Program-made: the position numbers and the translations under genes
Shown here: piece after piece, positions 36,668-46,046 of the stretch
Position numbering within the stretch: position 1 is the first letter of the stretch
Layout: every line of letters begins with the position of its first letter
Source of the DNA: Bacteroidia bacterium
GTDB taxonomy: Bacteria; Bacteroidota; Bacteroidia; B-17B0; Aurantibacillaceae
DNA: 64,000 nt
NCBI GenBank assembly: GCA_016787705.1
Contig: JAEUTP010000015.1
Coordinates: 124,001-188,000, forward strand
Reading direction: 5' to 3'
The notes under the pieces: model-generated
Database searches by the model: none
Told to the model about the DNA's origin: nothing
Seen by the model: the letters and a program-made list of their open reading frames with translations, nothing else

Positions 36668-36677
36668 ACATGCAGCA

Positions 36678-36714
36678 TCCTCCTCTTCGAGGAGTTGCCC
36701 GGAGGGCGGAGGAG
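36678..36714. repeat. GC-rich dispersed-type repeat, hairpin CTCCTC/GAGGAG
   Basis: Just after cysQ a GC-rich block folds as CTCCTC-TTC-GAGGAG (36680-36694), followed by TTGCCCGGAGGGC and GGAGGA, which can pair back to TCCTCC. The composition contrasts with the AT-rich surroundings. Confidence 0.5.
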
Positions 36715-36775
36715 AAAAAATACGGATTAACTATCGTTGATCCATTGAAACGAAAGCTGCAAATGCAAAAAGCAT

Positions 36776-36790
36776 TTTCCCTTCGGGAAA
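36776..36790. repeat. Short hairpin TTTCCC/GGGAAA
   Basis: Six-bp stem with a TTC loop, followed by a T run (36793-36798). It could serve as a weak plus-strand terminator for the cysQ operon. Confidence 0.45.
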
Positions 36791-36792
36791 CA

Positions 36793-36855
36793 TTTTTTAG
36801 TTCATATCCACTCGCTGAAAACAAAAGTTTTCGCTCGCGGCTATAAACTAAAAAA
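36793..36855. repeat. Long imperfect inverted repeat
   Basis: Outer arms TTTTTTAGTTCATA (36793-36806) and TATAAACTAAAAAA (36842-36855) pair with one mismatch. Inner segments GAAAAC and GTTTTC form the apex. The right arm also supplies the U tract of the tRNA-Arg terminator on the minus strand. Confidence 0.55.
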
Positions 36856-36877
36856 GCCATCCTTTCGGATAGCCTTT
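36850..36877 (-). terminator. tRNA-Arg terminator
   Basis: On the minus strand the stem AGGCTATCC-GAAA-GGATGGCTT (with G-U pairs) is followed by six Ts, about 13 nt after the tRNA 3' end. Confidence 0.75.
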
Positions 36878-36889
36878 CTGCATTTTCTG

Positions 36890-36963
36890 TGATCCCAGCT
36901 GGATTCGAACCAGCGGCCGCAGGTTTAGAAAACCTGTGCTCTATCCAGCTGAGCTATGGGACC
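36890..36963 (-). tRNA. tRNA-Arg (anticodon TCT)
   Basis: 74 nt. The acceptor stem is GGTCCCA/TGGGATC with one G-U pair. The D arm has AGCTCAGCTGGATAGAGC. The anticodon stem CAGGT/ACCTG closes the loop TTTCTAA, whose central TCT reads AGA. The T arm is GCTGG-TTCGAAT-CCAGC and the discriminator is A. CCA is not encoded. The gap of about 400 bp between cysQ and the glycosyltransferase holds only this gene, its terminator and the repeats listed. Confidence 0.95.
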
Positions 36964-37071
36964 AATTTCCTTTAAAAATAGCGGATAGTACTATTTTTTG
37001 AGAATGCAAATGTAAAAAAAATAATTATTTAAACAATTATAATTATTTTAGTGCGTTAACGTTTTCAAGGT

Positions 37072-39024
37072 CTGCAGCTATCCATAATCATAGTTAATTA
37101 CAATGTAAAGCACTTTTTAGAACAGTGCCTTTTTTCGGTTTTTAAAGCGTTAAAGAACATAAATGCCGAAGTAATTGTGGTTGACAACAACTCTGTAGAT
37201 GGCTCTGTTGCTTTAATTAGAGAGAAATTCCCAAATGTTAACTTAATTGCCAATAACAATAACACCGGCTTTTCGGTTGCTAATAATCAGGGTATAAATG
37301 TTACCAAAGGCAAATATGTGCTTTTGCTTAATCCCGATACTGTGGTGCAGGAAGATACTTTTGAGAAAACCCTTGCTTTTATGGAAACTCACCCCAACGT
37401 GGGTGGTTTAGGTATTAAAATGCTTGACGGTAAAGGTAATTTTTTACCTGAAAGTAAACGCGGTCTCCCAACCCCGGCCGTGGCATTTTATAAGATCTTT
37501 GGTTTGGCAAAATTATTTCCCGGCTCAAAAAAATTCGGGCAATATCATTTAACCTTTCTTGATAAGAATAAAAATCACGAAGTAGATATTTTAAGCGGTG
37601 CATTTATGTTAATGCGAAAAGAAGCGTTGGATAAAGTAGGTTTGCTGGATGAAACTTTTTTTATGTATGGCGAGGATATTGATCTTTCATACCGCATTAC
37701 ACAAGGCGGGTATAAGAACTATTACTTTGCCGAAAGCAGCATTATTCATTACAAAGGTGAAAGCACAAAAAAAAGCAGTGTAAATTATGTGATTGTTTTT
37801 TACAAAGCCATGGCTATTTTTGCGCAAAAACATTTCTCACAAAATCACGCTCGCACTTTTGCTTTCTTAATTTATTTTGCCATTTATTTGCGTGCCGCGG
37901 CAGCTATTACAGCCCGTTTCATAAAACAGTGGTTTTTCCCGGCAATTGATTTTACATTGATATTATTGGGATTATACCTTTGTAAAAATGTTTACGAAAC
38001 ACACTTTAAACTCTATCCAAACTTTTATTCTAAGGATATAATCGATTTTTTCTTCCCTATTTACACCTTGGTATGGATGTTCTTTGTTTACCTGAGCGGT
38101 GGTTATGACGTGCCCTTGCGCTTAACAAAGGTTATAAGGGGTGTATTAGCAGGTACGGCATTTATTTTAATTGTATACTCGTTATTGCCCGAATATTATC
38201 GTTTTTCTAGAGCGCTTATTTTGATCGGTTCTGCTTCCAGCCTTGTAATTTATTTGGCTACACGGTTTATTTATCACCTTACAAAGATCAAACGTTTTAA
38301 GATAGGCGGCCATAAAACAAATGCCCGTATTGCCATTATTGGAAGTGAGTTGGAATTTAACCGTGTGCACGATATCCTTAAAAAAACAAACATACAATCA
38401 GAGTTCATTGGCTTTATAAGCAATGAAAATAACGGCGTAAAAAACAAAGCATACATTGGCCATTTTCACCAGATCAACGAGGCCATTGATGTACACCAGT
38501 TAAACGAGATTATTTTTTGCGCGCGCGATATTTCATCGCAAGAGATCATTGATAAAATGATAACCCTTGTTACAAAAGGCGTGGAGTTTAAAATTGCACC
38601 ACCCGAAAGCCTTTCTATTATTGGCAGTAACAGTATTGATACGGCCGGCGACCTGTATGTGATAGATGTAAACAATGTTGGCAGACCCGAAAACAGGAGA
38701 AAGAAACGTTTGCTTGATCTTATTGTAAGCTTTGTTACCTTGTTGTTCTTTTGGATATTGATCTGGTTACAAAAAAACAAACTAAATTTTATTGCAAATT
38801 CATTTAAGGTGTTGTTTGGTATTTATTCCTGGGTAGGGTATGGTAAAAACCCAAGAAAGGATCTGCCTTCCATTCGTCCATCTATCTTAACCCCTTCAGA
38901 TGTGCTTAATGGAGAGATCAGTGAAGAACGCATAAACAAATCGCTCTTAAATTATTCTAAAGATTATAAAGTTGAGAATGATCTTAAAATTATTTTCGCA
39001 AAACTGAGTGAATTGGGCAGATAG
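37072..39024 (+). CDS. Glycosyltransferase 2 fused to polyprenyl-sugar-transferase-like membrane/Rossmann region; apparent CTG start
   Basis: About 650 aa. The GT2 domain (about 1-230) begins LSIIIVNYNV, encoded from 37078. An in-frame TAA lies at 37057-37059, and between it and this motif there is no ATG, GTG or TTG. CTG at 37072 gives MQLSIIIVNYN, a typical GT2 start. The first GTG, at 37177, would delete the nucleotide-binding strand. GT2 motifs VVDNNSVDGS, LLNPDTVV and YGEDIDLSYR are present. Five or so membrane helices (about 260-420) and a Rossmann-like domain (IAIIGSELEFNRV, about 425-530) follow. The tail (KRLLDLIVSFVTLLF...) resembles a sugar-phosphate transferase that lost its catalytic core. 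It probably acts in surface polysaccharide synthesis. Confidence 0.85.
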   Translation: MQLSIIIVNYNVKHFLEQCLFSVFKALKNINAEVIVVDNNSVDGSVALIREKFPNVNLIANNNNTGFSVANNQGINVTKGKYVLLLNPDTVVQEDTFEKTLAFMETHPNVGGLGIKMLDGKGNFLPESKRGLPTPAVAFYKIFGLAKLFPGSKKFGQYHLTFLDKNKNHEVDILSGAFMLMRKEALDKVGLLDETFFMYGEDIDLSYRITQGGYKNYYFAESSIIHYKGESTKKSSVNYVIVFYKAMAIFAQKHFSQNHARTFAFLIYFAIYLRAAAAITARFIKQWFFPAIDFTLILLGLYLCKNVYETHFKLYPNFYSKDIIDFFFPIYTLVWMFFVYLSGGYDVPLRLTKVIRGVLAGTAFILIVYSLLPEYYRFSRALILIGSASSLVIYLATRFIYHLTKIKRFKIGGHKTNARIAIIGSELEFNRVHDILKKTNIQSEFIGFISNENNGVKNKAYIGHFHQINEAIDVHQLNEIIFCARDISSQEIIDKMITLVTKGVEFKIAPPESLSIIGSNSIDTAGDLYVIDVNNVGRPENRRKKRLLDLIVSFVTLLFFWILIWLQKNKLNFIANSFKVLFGIYSWVGYGKNPRKDLPSIRPSILTPSDVLNGEISEERINKSLLNYSKDYKVENDLKIIFAKLSELGR

Positions 39025-39113
39025 AACTGAACAAATGTTAAAGTTTGTTTATGCTTTTGCCTAAGTAAAAAATTAGAACCAACTTTAATTAAACGTCGTA
39101 TATATACAAGACC

Positions 39114-39560
39114 ATGAAAAAACTCATTTTACTTTTTGTTACTGTATTTACTTTTTTTGGAGTCAACGCGCAACAACAAAACCCTATTACCTGGGTGGCA
39201 AGCTATAAAACTATTTCTGCAACCGAAGGCGAAATTATCATTACACCAAAAGTTGAAAAAGGCTGGCATAGCTATTCTCAAAAAGTAACAGCCGATGGCC
39301 CGGTGCCTACAACGTTTACGTTTCCTACATCAAAACAATATACTTTAATTGGCAAAGTAGAAGAGAGCAATGTGCACGAAGAATTTGACAAAGCCTTTGA
39401 TGCAAAAATATTTGTAGTAACTGAGAAATCTGAATTCAAACAAAAAATAAAATTCCCTAAAGGTGGCTTTAACGTTGCTTTTAAAATAGAGTTTATGTGC
39501 TGCAACGATCAAATGTGCCTGCCTCCAAAAACAAACGACCTAAGCATTAAGGTGCAATAA
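39114..39560 (+). CDS. Solitary DsbD alpha-like (N-terminal) domain protein, exported
   Basis: 148 aa. A signal peptide ends FGVNAQ (about 20). The rest matches the N-terminal periplasmic domain of DsbD: PITWVASYKTISATEGEII, EKGWHSYSQ, and FMCCNDQMCLPP with the paired redox cysteines. It is a stand-alone copy of the first domain of the DsbD encoded 48 bp downstream. It probably exchanges electrons with that DsbD or presents them to an envelope substrate. Confidence 0.85.
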   Translation: MKKLILLFVTVFTFFGVNAQQQNPITWVASYKTISATEGEIIITPKVEKGWHSYSQKVTADGPVPTTFTFPTSKQYTLIGKVEESNVHEEFDKAFDAKIFVVTEKSEFKQKIKFPKGGFNVAFKIEFMCCNDQMCLPPKTNDLSIKVQ

Positions 39561-39607
39561 AAAAATAATAGTATTTTTACCACTTAAAACGATTTAAATA
39601 TTATCCC

Positions 39608-41671
39608 ATGAAGAAGATCCTTCTGCTGCTTTTAATTATTGTCTTCAAGCTTTCAACTTTTGCTCAAAAACAATACGTAACATGGAGCTATTCTCAAAAG
39701 AAGCTTAGCGCAGATGAATATGAACTGATCTTTAAAGCAACCATTGAGCCAACCTGGCATTTATATTCGCAAATAGAAACGCCGGATGGTCCGCTACCAA
39801 CCTTGTTTGATTTTACAAAATCAAAAGATTATAAGCTAATCGGAAAAACAAGCGAGCCAAAACCGCATGAAGAAGCAGAGCCAGTGTGGGATGGAAAAAT
39901 CGTTCGTTCGTTCTCTAACAGCGCTGTATTCAAACAAAAAATAAAAGCATTAAGCAAATCATTTACTGTAAAAGGTTTTATTGATGGTATGGCGTGTAAC
40001 GAAAGCCAGTGCCAAAAATTTTCTCCATCACCAGAGTTTACTTTTAAAATAGATGATGCCGAAGTTGTCGCAACAACCGCAACAGAAACAAGTGTTACAG
40101 CAACAGAAACCGCAACGGTTGATACAACACAAAAAACCACAATAGTTGAAAATACTGTTGCAACAACAAACACTACTTCTACAGAAGCAAAAATTTCAGA
40201 AACACCAAAAGAGAAGAAAGCAGACAGAACATATTTAGGATTATTTTTAGCAGGCTTTATTGGAGGCTTAGCTGCATTGCTTACGCCGTGCGTGTTCCCA
40301 ATGATACCAATGACGGTAAGCTTTTTTACAAAACAAAGCAAAACAAAAGCTGCGGGTATTCGTAACGCCTTTATTTATGCGATCTCTATTATTTTAATTT
40401 ACATTGCTCTTGGCCTTGGTGTTACTTTAATTTTTGGAGCGGATGCCATGAATAACCTTGCCACCAACGTATGGTTCAACCTTGCCTTCTTTGTTCTATT
40501 GGTTGTATTTGCTATTTCCTTTCTAGGCGCATTTGAAATCACATTGCCGTCAGGCTTCGTCAACAAAATGGATGCAAAATCCGATAAAGGCGGTTTGATA
40601 GGAATATTTTTTATGGCCTTTACTTTAGGTTTGGTTTCTTTTTCATGCACAGGTCCAATTATTGGAACGCTACTTGTAGAAGCGGCATCAACAGGCGCTT
40701 TGGCAGGACCCTTCTTTGGCATGTTTGGCTTCTCGTTAGCATTGGCATTACCTTTTGGTTTATTTGCGGCATTCCCGGGTTGGTTAAATTCATTACCAAA
40801 ATCAGGTGGTTGGTTAAATTCTGTAAAAGTTGTATTGGGCTTTTTAGAATTAGCATTGGCCATGAAATTTTTATCGAATGCAGATCTGGTTGTACAAGCG
40901 GGAATTGTAACACGTGAAATTTTCTTAGTGATCTGGATCGTGATCTTTGCGTTGTTGGGCGCATACTTAATGGGTTGGTTCAAATTATCGCACGATAGTG
41001 AAATGAAATATGTTTCAACGGGACGTTTATTGTTTGCGGTGATTGTATTTTCATTTACAGTTTATTTAATTCCCGGTTTATGGGGCGCGCCTTTAAAATT
41101 AATAAGCGGCTTTCCTCCTCCTGATTTTTACAGCGAATCGCCCGAAGGTTTTGGCGGAAGAAAAATTGATGTTTCTTCTAACAATACAACACAAACAAAT
41201 TTAGCTGAGCATATGCACAAAGGGCCAAATGGTATTCCTGCCTTTGATGATTATTATCACGCGCTGGAATATTCTAAAAAAGCTGGTAAGCCTTTAATGA
41301 TCGACTTTACCGGTTGGGCCTGCGTTAACTGCCGTAAAATGGAAGGCCAGGTGTGGAGTGATCCGAAAGTGAAACAAAAATTAAGTGAAGAATTTGTTCT
41401 GGTTTCATTATATGTAGATGATAAAAAAGATTTGCCGGCAGAATTACAAAAAGAAGTTGACTGGAGCGGATCTAAACGTACATTAAACTCTGTTGGCGAC
41501 AGATGGAGCCATTTACAGAACACCAAATACCAATCGAGCACACAACCCCAGTACTGGATCATTGATCATGAAGAAAAGCACTATAGCGATTCTACAAGCT
41601 ACGATCCTGACATCCAAAAATACATTGAGTGGTTGGATAGAGGATTAGCGAAATATAAGGCTAAGAAATAA
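39608..41671 (+). CDS. dsbD: Protein-disulfide reductase DsbD
   Basis: 687 aa. The domains are complete: signal peptide (ending TFAQ), periplasmic alpha domain (about 20-155) with MACNESQCQKF, a Thr-rich linker (about 160-205), an eight-helix beta domain (about 210-490) with the membrane cysteines in TPCVFPMIPM and FSCTGPIIG, and a C-terminal thioredoxin domain (about 545-687) with GWACVNCRKME. It moves electrons from cytoplasmic thioredoxin to periplasmic thiol proteins. The Thr/Val-rich linker is low-complexity. Confidence 0.95.
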   Translation: MKKILLLLLIIVFKLSTFAQKQYVTWSYSQKKLSADEYELIFKATIEPTWHLYSQIETPDGPLPTLFDFTKSKDYKLIGKTSEPKPHEEAEPVWDGKIVRSFSNSAVFKQKIKALSKSFTVKGFIDGMACNESQCQKFSPSPEFTFKIDDAEVVATTATETSVTATETATVDTTQKTTIVENTVATTNTTSTEAKISETPKEKKADRTYLGLFLAGFIGGLAALLTPCVFPMIPMTVSFFTKQSKTKAAGIRNAFIYAISIILIYIALGLGVTLIFGADAMNNLATNVWFNLAFFVLLVVFAISFLGAFEITLPSGFVNKMDAKSDKGGLIGIFFMAFTLGLVSFSCTGPIIGTLLVEAASTGALAGPFFGMFGFSLALALPFGLFAAFPGWLNSLPKSGGWLNSVKVVLGFLELALAMKFLSNADLVVQAGIVTREIFLVIWIVIFALLGAYLMGWFKLSHDSEMKYVSTGRLLFAVIVFSFTVYLIPGLWGAPLKLISGFPPPDFYSESPEGFGGRKIDVSSNNTTQTNLAEHMHKGPNGIPAFDDYYHALEYSKKAGKPLMIDFTGWACVNCRKMEGQVWSDPKVKQKLSEEFVLVSLYVDDKKDLPAELQKEVDWSGSKRTLNSVGDRWSHLQNTKYQSSTQPQYWIIDHEEKHYSDSTSYDPDIQKYIEWLDRGLAKYKAKK

Positions 41672-41685
41672 TCAACGGCAAAAAA

Positions 41686-42183
41686 TTGAAAAAAATAACA
41701 TTAATAGTATTTTGTCTGTTAATGGTTTTCTCTGTTGAAGGACAACAGAAAACTTATAAGAAATTTAATGATACTGTTTTTGTTGTTAATGATGTTATTT
41801 TAGCACCATCCATTTTGTTTGAATTGGGGAAATGTGAAATACTACCGCTGTCAAAAGATTCAATTAATGTTATTGCTACTTTTATAAAAAGTCATCCAAA
41901 ACTTAAAATTGAAATTGGTGTTCACACAGATATTAGAGGAGATAAAAGAAAGAATCTTACATTATCTGAATGCCGCGCCTCATCAATATTAAATTGTTTA
42001 ACCAAGGATCTATATGCTCCTGTAACTAATCTAGTAATAAAAGGATACGGTAGTTCTCAGCCAATATTTACTGAAACAAGAATTACTCATGAAACCGAAA
42101 AAAAACATCTCGATCTTTCTGAACGTGAAGTGTTTTATGCAAATAATAAACGTGTAGAAATTAAAATTTTAAAAGTAGAATAA
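41686..42183 (+). CDS. OmpA-family C-terminal domain protein, TTG start
   Basis: 165 aa. The start is TTG 41686 (MKKITLIVFCLLMVFSVEGQQ), a signal peptide with no better start upstream. The OmpA-like peptidoglycan-binding domain follows: ILFELGKCEILPLSKDSINVI, then IEIGVHTDIRGDKRKNLTLSECRASSI, VIKGYGSSQP and NKRVEIKI. It lacks a barrel, so it is probably a periplasmic or outer-membrane-associated wall anchor. It lies 14 bp after dsbD on the same strand. Confidence 0.85.
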   Translation: MKKITLIVFCLLMVFSVEGQQKTYKKFNDTVFVVNDVILAPSILFELGKCEILPLSKDSINVIATFIKSHPKLKIEIGVHTDIRGDKRKNLTLSECRASSILNCLTKDLYAPVTNLVIKGYGSSQPIFTETRITHETEKKHLDLSEREVFYANNKRVEIKILKVE

Positions 42184-42184
42184 A

Positions 42185-42727
42185 CTACTTCCCCAACAAC
42201 TTCGATAAAATATAATTGCCATCAATTACCAGTTGCTTAAAGTTTTTCCCATTGCGGATTATTAACTGGTTGGTATTATATTTTGTAATAGCATAATCGT
42301 ATTCAATAGCTTCTTTACCTTTTTTCTCCAGCGCAATTAAATATTTAAGGTCTTTGTCTGAAAGAATAAATTCTTTTTCTTTCTTAAATCCCCAATACGC
42401 TTTCTCTCTTATTTTTAATGCAGAGAACTTTCTGTTAGGAAATACCGCTAATGTTGCCGCATAATATTTTGCAGAATACCCGTTAGCGTTTTTTTGTACT
42501 ACGTATTTTTCAGTAATGGTGTATTTTTGTTGTGTGCCAGTTAATGTTTGGCCCGATGCAGTAGAAAGCAGTTGCGTAGCTTCTTCTACGTGGCACTGGT
42601 AATACGTTAAAGAGTCACCAATTTTAAGATCTTTTAAAATACTGTTTGAAGGAATAACAAGCGAATCATTCTGCGCCTGAAACAAGGAACAAGAAACCAG
42701 GAACAATATTAGAAACAGCTTTCTCAT
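42185..42727 (-). CDS. Exported hypothetical protein
   Basis: 180 aa, no family recognised. A signal peptide ([14 protein letters not shown]) ends near residue 19. The mature part is mixed alpha/beta, with [20 protein letters not shown] and a basic C-terminal half. The DNA encoding the signal peptide (42677-42704) resembles the dispersed GTTCCTGGTTTCTT repeat found at 48001 and 52355. It overlaps the purT stop by 4 bp and is translationally coupled to it. Confidence 0.7.
   Translation of the reverse strand: MRKLFLILFLVSCSLFQAQNDSLVIPSNSILKDLKIGDSLTYYQCHVEEATQLLSTASGQTLTGTQQKYTITEKYVVQKNANGYSAKYYAATLAVFPNRKFSALKIREKAYWGFKKEKEFILSDKDLKYLIALEKKGKEAIEYDYAITKYNTNQLIIRNGKNFKQLVIDGNYILSKLLGK
42677..42704 (-). 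repeat. Dispersed GTTCCTGGTTTCTT-type repeat within a signal peptide
   Basis: On the minus strand this block contains GTTCCTGGTTTCTT exactly as in the intergenic copy at 48001-48026, followed by GTTCCTTGTTTCAG. It encodes the hydrophobic core FLVSCSLFQ. Confidence 0.5.
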
Positions 42728-43893
42728 TTATGAACGATCTCAATTTGTTTGGAAAGTGCAATAGCTTTTTCTTTTGTTTTGGTTACATCCGTATTAGTGG
42801 CATCATTACACAATACAACGGCCATTCTACGGTACGGACGAGTTGTTGGCTTTCCAAACACTTTTACATCAGTGTTTTTGTTTTCAAGAACTTTTTCTAT
42901 GCCTTTAAATTCAGGCCGCGTTCCTTCTTTGCTTGCCAACACAACGGCAGAGGCACCGCATTTTACCAATTCAATATTTGGTATTGGCAAACCTAAAATA
43001 GCGCGCGCGTGTAATTCAAACTCATTATAATTTTGCGTGTTAGCCAGCGTTACCATTCCGGTATCGTGCGGACGAGGAGATAATTCAGAAAAATAAACGC
43101 CATTTTGTGTTAGAAAAAATTCAATGCCCCAAATGCCGTAACCGGTTAAAGCTTTGGTAACTTTTTCTGCCATGTCCTGCGCTTCTTTCAAATCTTTATC
43201 ACTTATTGCGCAGGGCTGCCAGCTTTCCTGGTAATCGCCGCGCTCTTGCCTATGGCCAATTGGCGGACAAAACAATGTAACACCATTTTTTTGCGTCACC
43301 GTTAAAAGCGTTATCTCCGAATCAAACTTTACAAATTCTTCTATAATAGCTTCTTTGTAATCACCACGCGATCCTTCCATGGCATAATGCCAGGCCTTTT
43401 CTACATCGACTTCGGTTTTAATAACGCTTTGCCCTTTGCCGCTGCTGCTCATTAAAGGCTTTACAACACAGGGAATACCAATTTTTGAGACCGCATCTTT
43501 AAAAGCTTCTAATGTTGTTGCATATAAATAATTAGCGGTTCTTAAACCTAATTCTTTTGCTGCCAGATCGCGAATAGCCTTTCTATTCATAGTAAAATTA
43601 GCGGCTTTGGCACTTGGCACAACGGTTATTCCTTGTTTTTCGTAATCGTAAAAACGTTCGGTACGTATGGCTTCAATTTCAGGAACGATCAGATCAGGTT
43701 TGTGTTTGGCTACGATTTTATCCAGCGCTTCACCATCTAACATGTTAATTACTTCAAACTCATGTGCTACCTGCATAGCGGGTGCATTCTCATAACTGTC
43801 AACCGCAATAACGTACTGACCTAGTCGTTGTAAAGCAATAACAACTTCTTTACCTAACTCACCGCTGCCAAGCAGCATTACTTTTTTTTGCAT
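42724..43893 (-). CDS. purT: Formate-dependent phosphoribosylglycinamide formyltransferase PurT
   Basis: 389 aa. This ATP-grasp enzyme makes formyl-GAR from GAR, formate and ATP, the folate-independent version of the third purine step. Visible motifs are [50 protein letters not shown] (ATP-binding), [14 protein letters not shown], and GIWGIEFFL with [12 protein letters not shown]. The window also has purH but no purN. Confidence 0.96.
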   Translation of the reverse strand: MQKKVMLLGSGELGKEVVIALQRLGQYVIAVDSYENAPAMQVAHEFEVINMLDGEALDKIVAKHKPDLIVPEIEAIRTERFYDYEKQGITVVPSAKAANFTMNRKAIRDLAAKELGLRTANYLYATTLEAFKDAVSKIGIPCVVKPLMSSSGKGQSVIKTEVDVEKAWHYAMEGSRGDYKEAIIEEFVKFDSEITLLTVTQKNGVTLFCPPIGHRQERGDYQESWQPCAISDKDLKEAQDMAEKVTKALTGYGIWGIEFFLTQNGVYFSELSPRPHDTGMVTLANTQNYNEFELHARAILGLPIPNIELVKCGASAVVLASKEGTRPEFKGIEKVLENKNTDVKVFGKPTTRPYRRMAVVLCNDATNTDVTKTKEKAIALSKQIEIVHK

Positions 43894-43899
43894 AAAATT

Positions 43900-46035
43900 T
43901 TAAGAACCTTGTTTAATAAATTTAGAAGAATAAATAACCGCACCGTTTTGCTTCATGCGAATAAAATAAACGCCATTGGTTAAGTTGTATGTATTGAAAG
44001 TTATTTTATTTTCTCCTTCGTTACTATTTTCAATAGTTTGAGAATAATGAATTCTTCCTAGCACATCTGTCATTTCTATTTGAACGGCAGTTTTGTTTTT
44101 TAAAGTGTAATTTAAATTCAACACATCGTTTGCAGGATTTGGAAACAGTTTAACTGAAGCAAGAACAGAAATTTCCTTAATACCAACTGTGCTTATTCCA
44201 TTAATGTTTATGTCGTCAATAAAAATATTATTGCCGCCGCCACTGGTAAACGAAAACCTGAAACGTGTTTTTGTAGAAAGATGTGTATCATCAATGTTAA
44301 TTTTTTCTTCGCGCCATTCTGTTGATGCAGGTGTAGGAACGTTAGCGCCATTAATATTACTTGTAACCGTTCTTAAAGTTGTTCCGGTTTTGCTGTAAAT
44401 AGAGAACCAGGTAAGCCCGCAATTGTTAGATACAGAAACATCCAGTTTATCCGAATTAGTTGTTGCGCGCGTTGCAAAATGTAATCTAAAAGTTAAAGTA
44501 TTGCTTGCAGTTGCGCTAAGATCAAACGCAGGCGAAATAAGATCGTCAGTTGATGGCGCCATTGAATTGTGGTTAGCAATGCTTACACAATTTGCGCCGG
44601 TATAAAATGTAGAACTCACATTTTGCCAGTCGGGCACATCGTAATTTTTATTTATAGCTGTCCACTCATTTACAAAAGTGGCGGCATTCTCAAAGCTTTC
44701 GCTGTACGGCATTGTGTGGGTAGATGTTGCGCTATCCAATACATATACTTTATTGTTAAAGGTTGTTGTTTTGCTTGACGATAAATACGTTTTGGTTAAA
44801 GCAATATTATAAACTCCTGGAAAATTATATTTCACTTTTACAATGCTATCGGTTAAGCTTGATGAAGGACTTCCGAAAAAATTCCAGGTGCGTGAAGAAG
44901 AATTTCCGCCGTAAGAATAATCAGTAAATTTTACCGAATCGCCCGCGCAGGCTACTATTGCACCAAAAGGTAACACTTCAGGCACAGCTGTACACAATAC
45001 AGGATATACATATGTATCGGCAGTACCTGTTGCTAATAAATTAGATGCGCTCCATAAATTGTTTCTGCCCGATGCTGCACCGTTAATGCAGGCAGTCATA
45101 CGCGCCACTTGCCCTGCTGTAAACATATTTAAACAAGGGCCGTTGGTGTAATCCATATAATCGGTATACATTTCCCCGTTTGGTCCGCCACCGCAAGAGT
45201 TATTTGGGTTGCGCGGAAAAGCGGGACAACCGCTATTGCTGTTAACGTGCGGAGGAGTATCGGCGACAAGATCGTTACCGCAATTGGCATCGCCCCAGAT
45301 ATGACGCAGGTTAAACCAGTGACCTAATTCATGAATTAAATAACGGCCTTTGAAATTTCCCCAGCTGCTGTTAGTGGCCGCTGTACCAATATTACTGATA
45401 AGATCACCGCGAATATTGATGCCATCTAACGTTGCTGCACCACCGGGAAATGTTGCATAACCGCCACCCGCGCAGCCTGTTTGGCCTGCATAGTGCATAG
45501 ATTGTACCAACCAGATGTTTAAATATTTATTACTTGGCCAGTACGATAAAGATTTTGGATCATCTTCATCTACCGAACAATTGGCAAGGCTGTTGTAAAT
45601 TCGGTTAATACCATTGGTACAATTACCGTTTGGATCTTTTGTAGCTAAGCGAAACTCAACGCTGAATGATGCAGCAGCAGATTTAAAAGCGGCAGGTGTA
45701 AGAACAGTATCTGCCTGTTGGCGTGGAAATTCTTTATTTAAGATCTGGATCTGATCAATAATTTGCGCATCAGAAATGTTTCCCGAACCGCCGGTATGAA
45801 TAACATGAAACACAACCGGAATAATATATGGCGCTGCGGCAGGTGATTTAGCCACAGAACCGTTTTTAATGAATTCCTGTGTAAATATTTCTAATGCTTC
45901 CTGGTTCTTTTTAAACTCAGGGTCGTTTTGCATTTGCTTTTTATGATGCTCATCAGCAATACAACCGTGCTGGTTTTGCGCATTTATTTCCAACAGAAAT
46001 AAATTACAAGCGATCAATAGAATTATTCTTTTCAT
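43900..46035 (-). CDS. Secreted M43 (pappalysin-type) metalloprotease with T9SS C-terminal signal
   Basis: 711 aa. Signal peptide (ending EINAQ, about 19), a short propeptide with HGCIADEHHKKQM, then the M43 catalytic domain (about 70-330). The zinc site HELGHWFNLRH is followed by the Met-turn region YTDYMDYTNGPCLNMFT. A PKD-like unit (about 350-430) and a jelly-roll module (about 440-620) follow. The type A sorting domain (about 635-711) has KLFPNPANDVLNLNYTL and LTNGVYFIRM. It is an extracellular or surface protease, probably for protein scavenging. Confidence 0.93.
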   Translation of the reverse strand: MKRIILLIACNLFLLEINAQNQHGCIADEHHKKQMQNDPEFKKNQEALEIFTQEFIKNGSVAKSPAAAPYIIPVVFHVIHTGGSGNISDAQIIDQIQILNKEFPRQQADTVLTPAAFKSAAASFSVEFRLATKDPNGNCTNGINRIYNSLANCSVDEDDPKSLSYWPSNKYLNIWLVQSMHYAGQTGCAGGGYATFPGGAATLDGINIRGDLISNIGTAATNSSWGNFKGRYLIHELGHWFNLRHIWGDANCGNDLVADTPPHVNSNSGCPAFPRNPNNSCGGGPNGEMYTDYMDYTNGPCLNMFTAGQVARMTACINGAASGRNNLWSASNLLATGTADTYVYPVLCTAVPEVLPFGAIVACAGDSVKFTDYSYGGNSSSRTWNFFGSPSSSLTDSIVKVKYNFPGVYNIALTKTYLSSSKTTTFNNKVYVLDSATSTHTMPYSESFENAATFVNEWTAINKNYDVPDWQNVSSTFYTGANCVSIANHNSMAPSTDDLISPAFDLSATASNTLTFRLHFATRATTNSDKLDVSVSNNCGLTWFSIYSKTGTTLRTVTSNINGANVPTPASTEWREEKINIDDTHLSTKTRFRFSFTSGGGNNIFIDDININGISTVGIKEISVLASVKLFPNPANDVLNLNYTLKNKTAVQIEMTDVLGRIHYSQTIENSNEGENKITFNTYNLTNGVYFIRMKQNGAVIYSSKFIKQGS

Positions 46036-46046
46036 GCGTTTAAATT

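Noticed and set aside
39829..40983. Long minus-strand open frames (170 and 194 codons) across dsbD
   Set aside because: They are antisense to a fully conserved dsbD, biased in composition as shadows of its Thr/Val-rich and membrane codons, and resemble no protein family.
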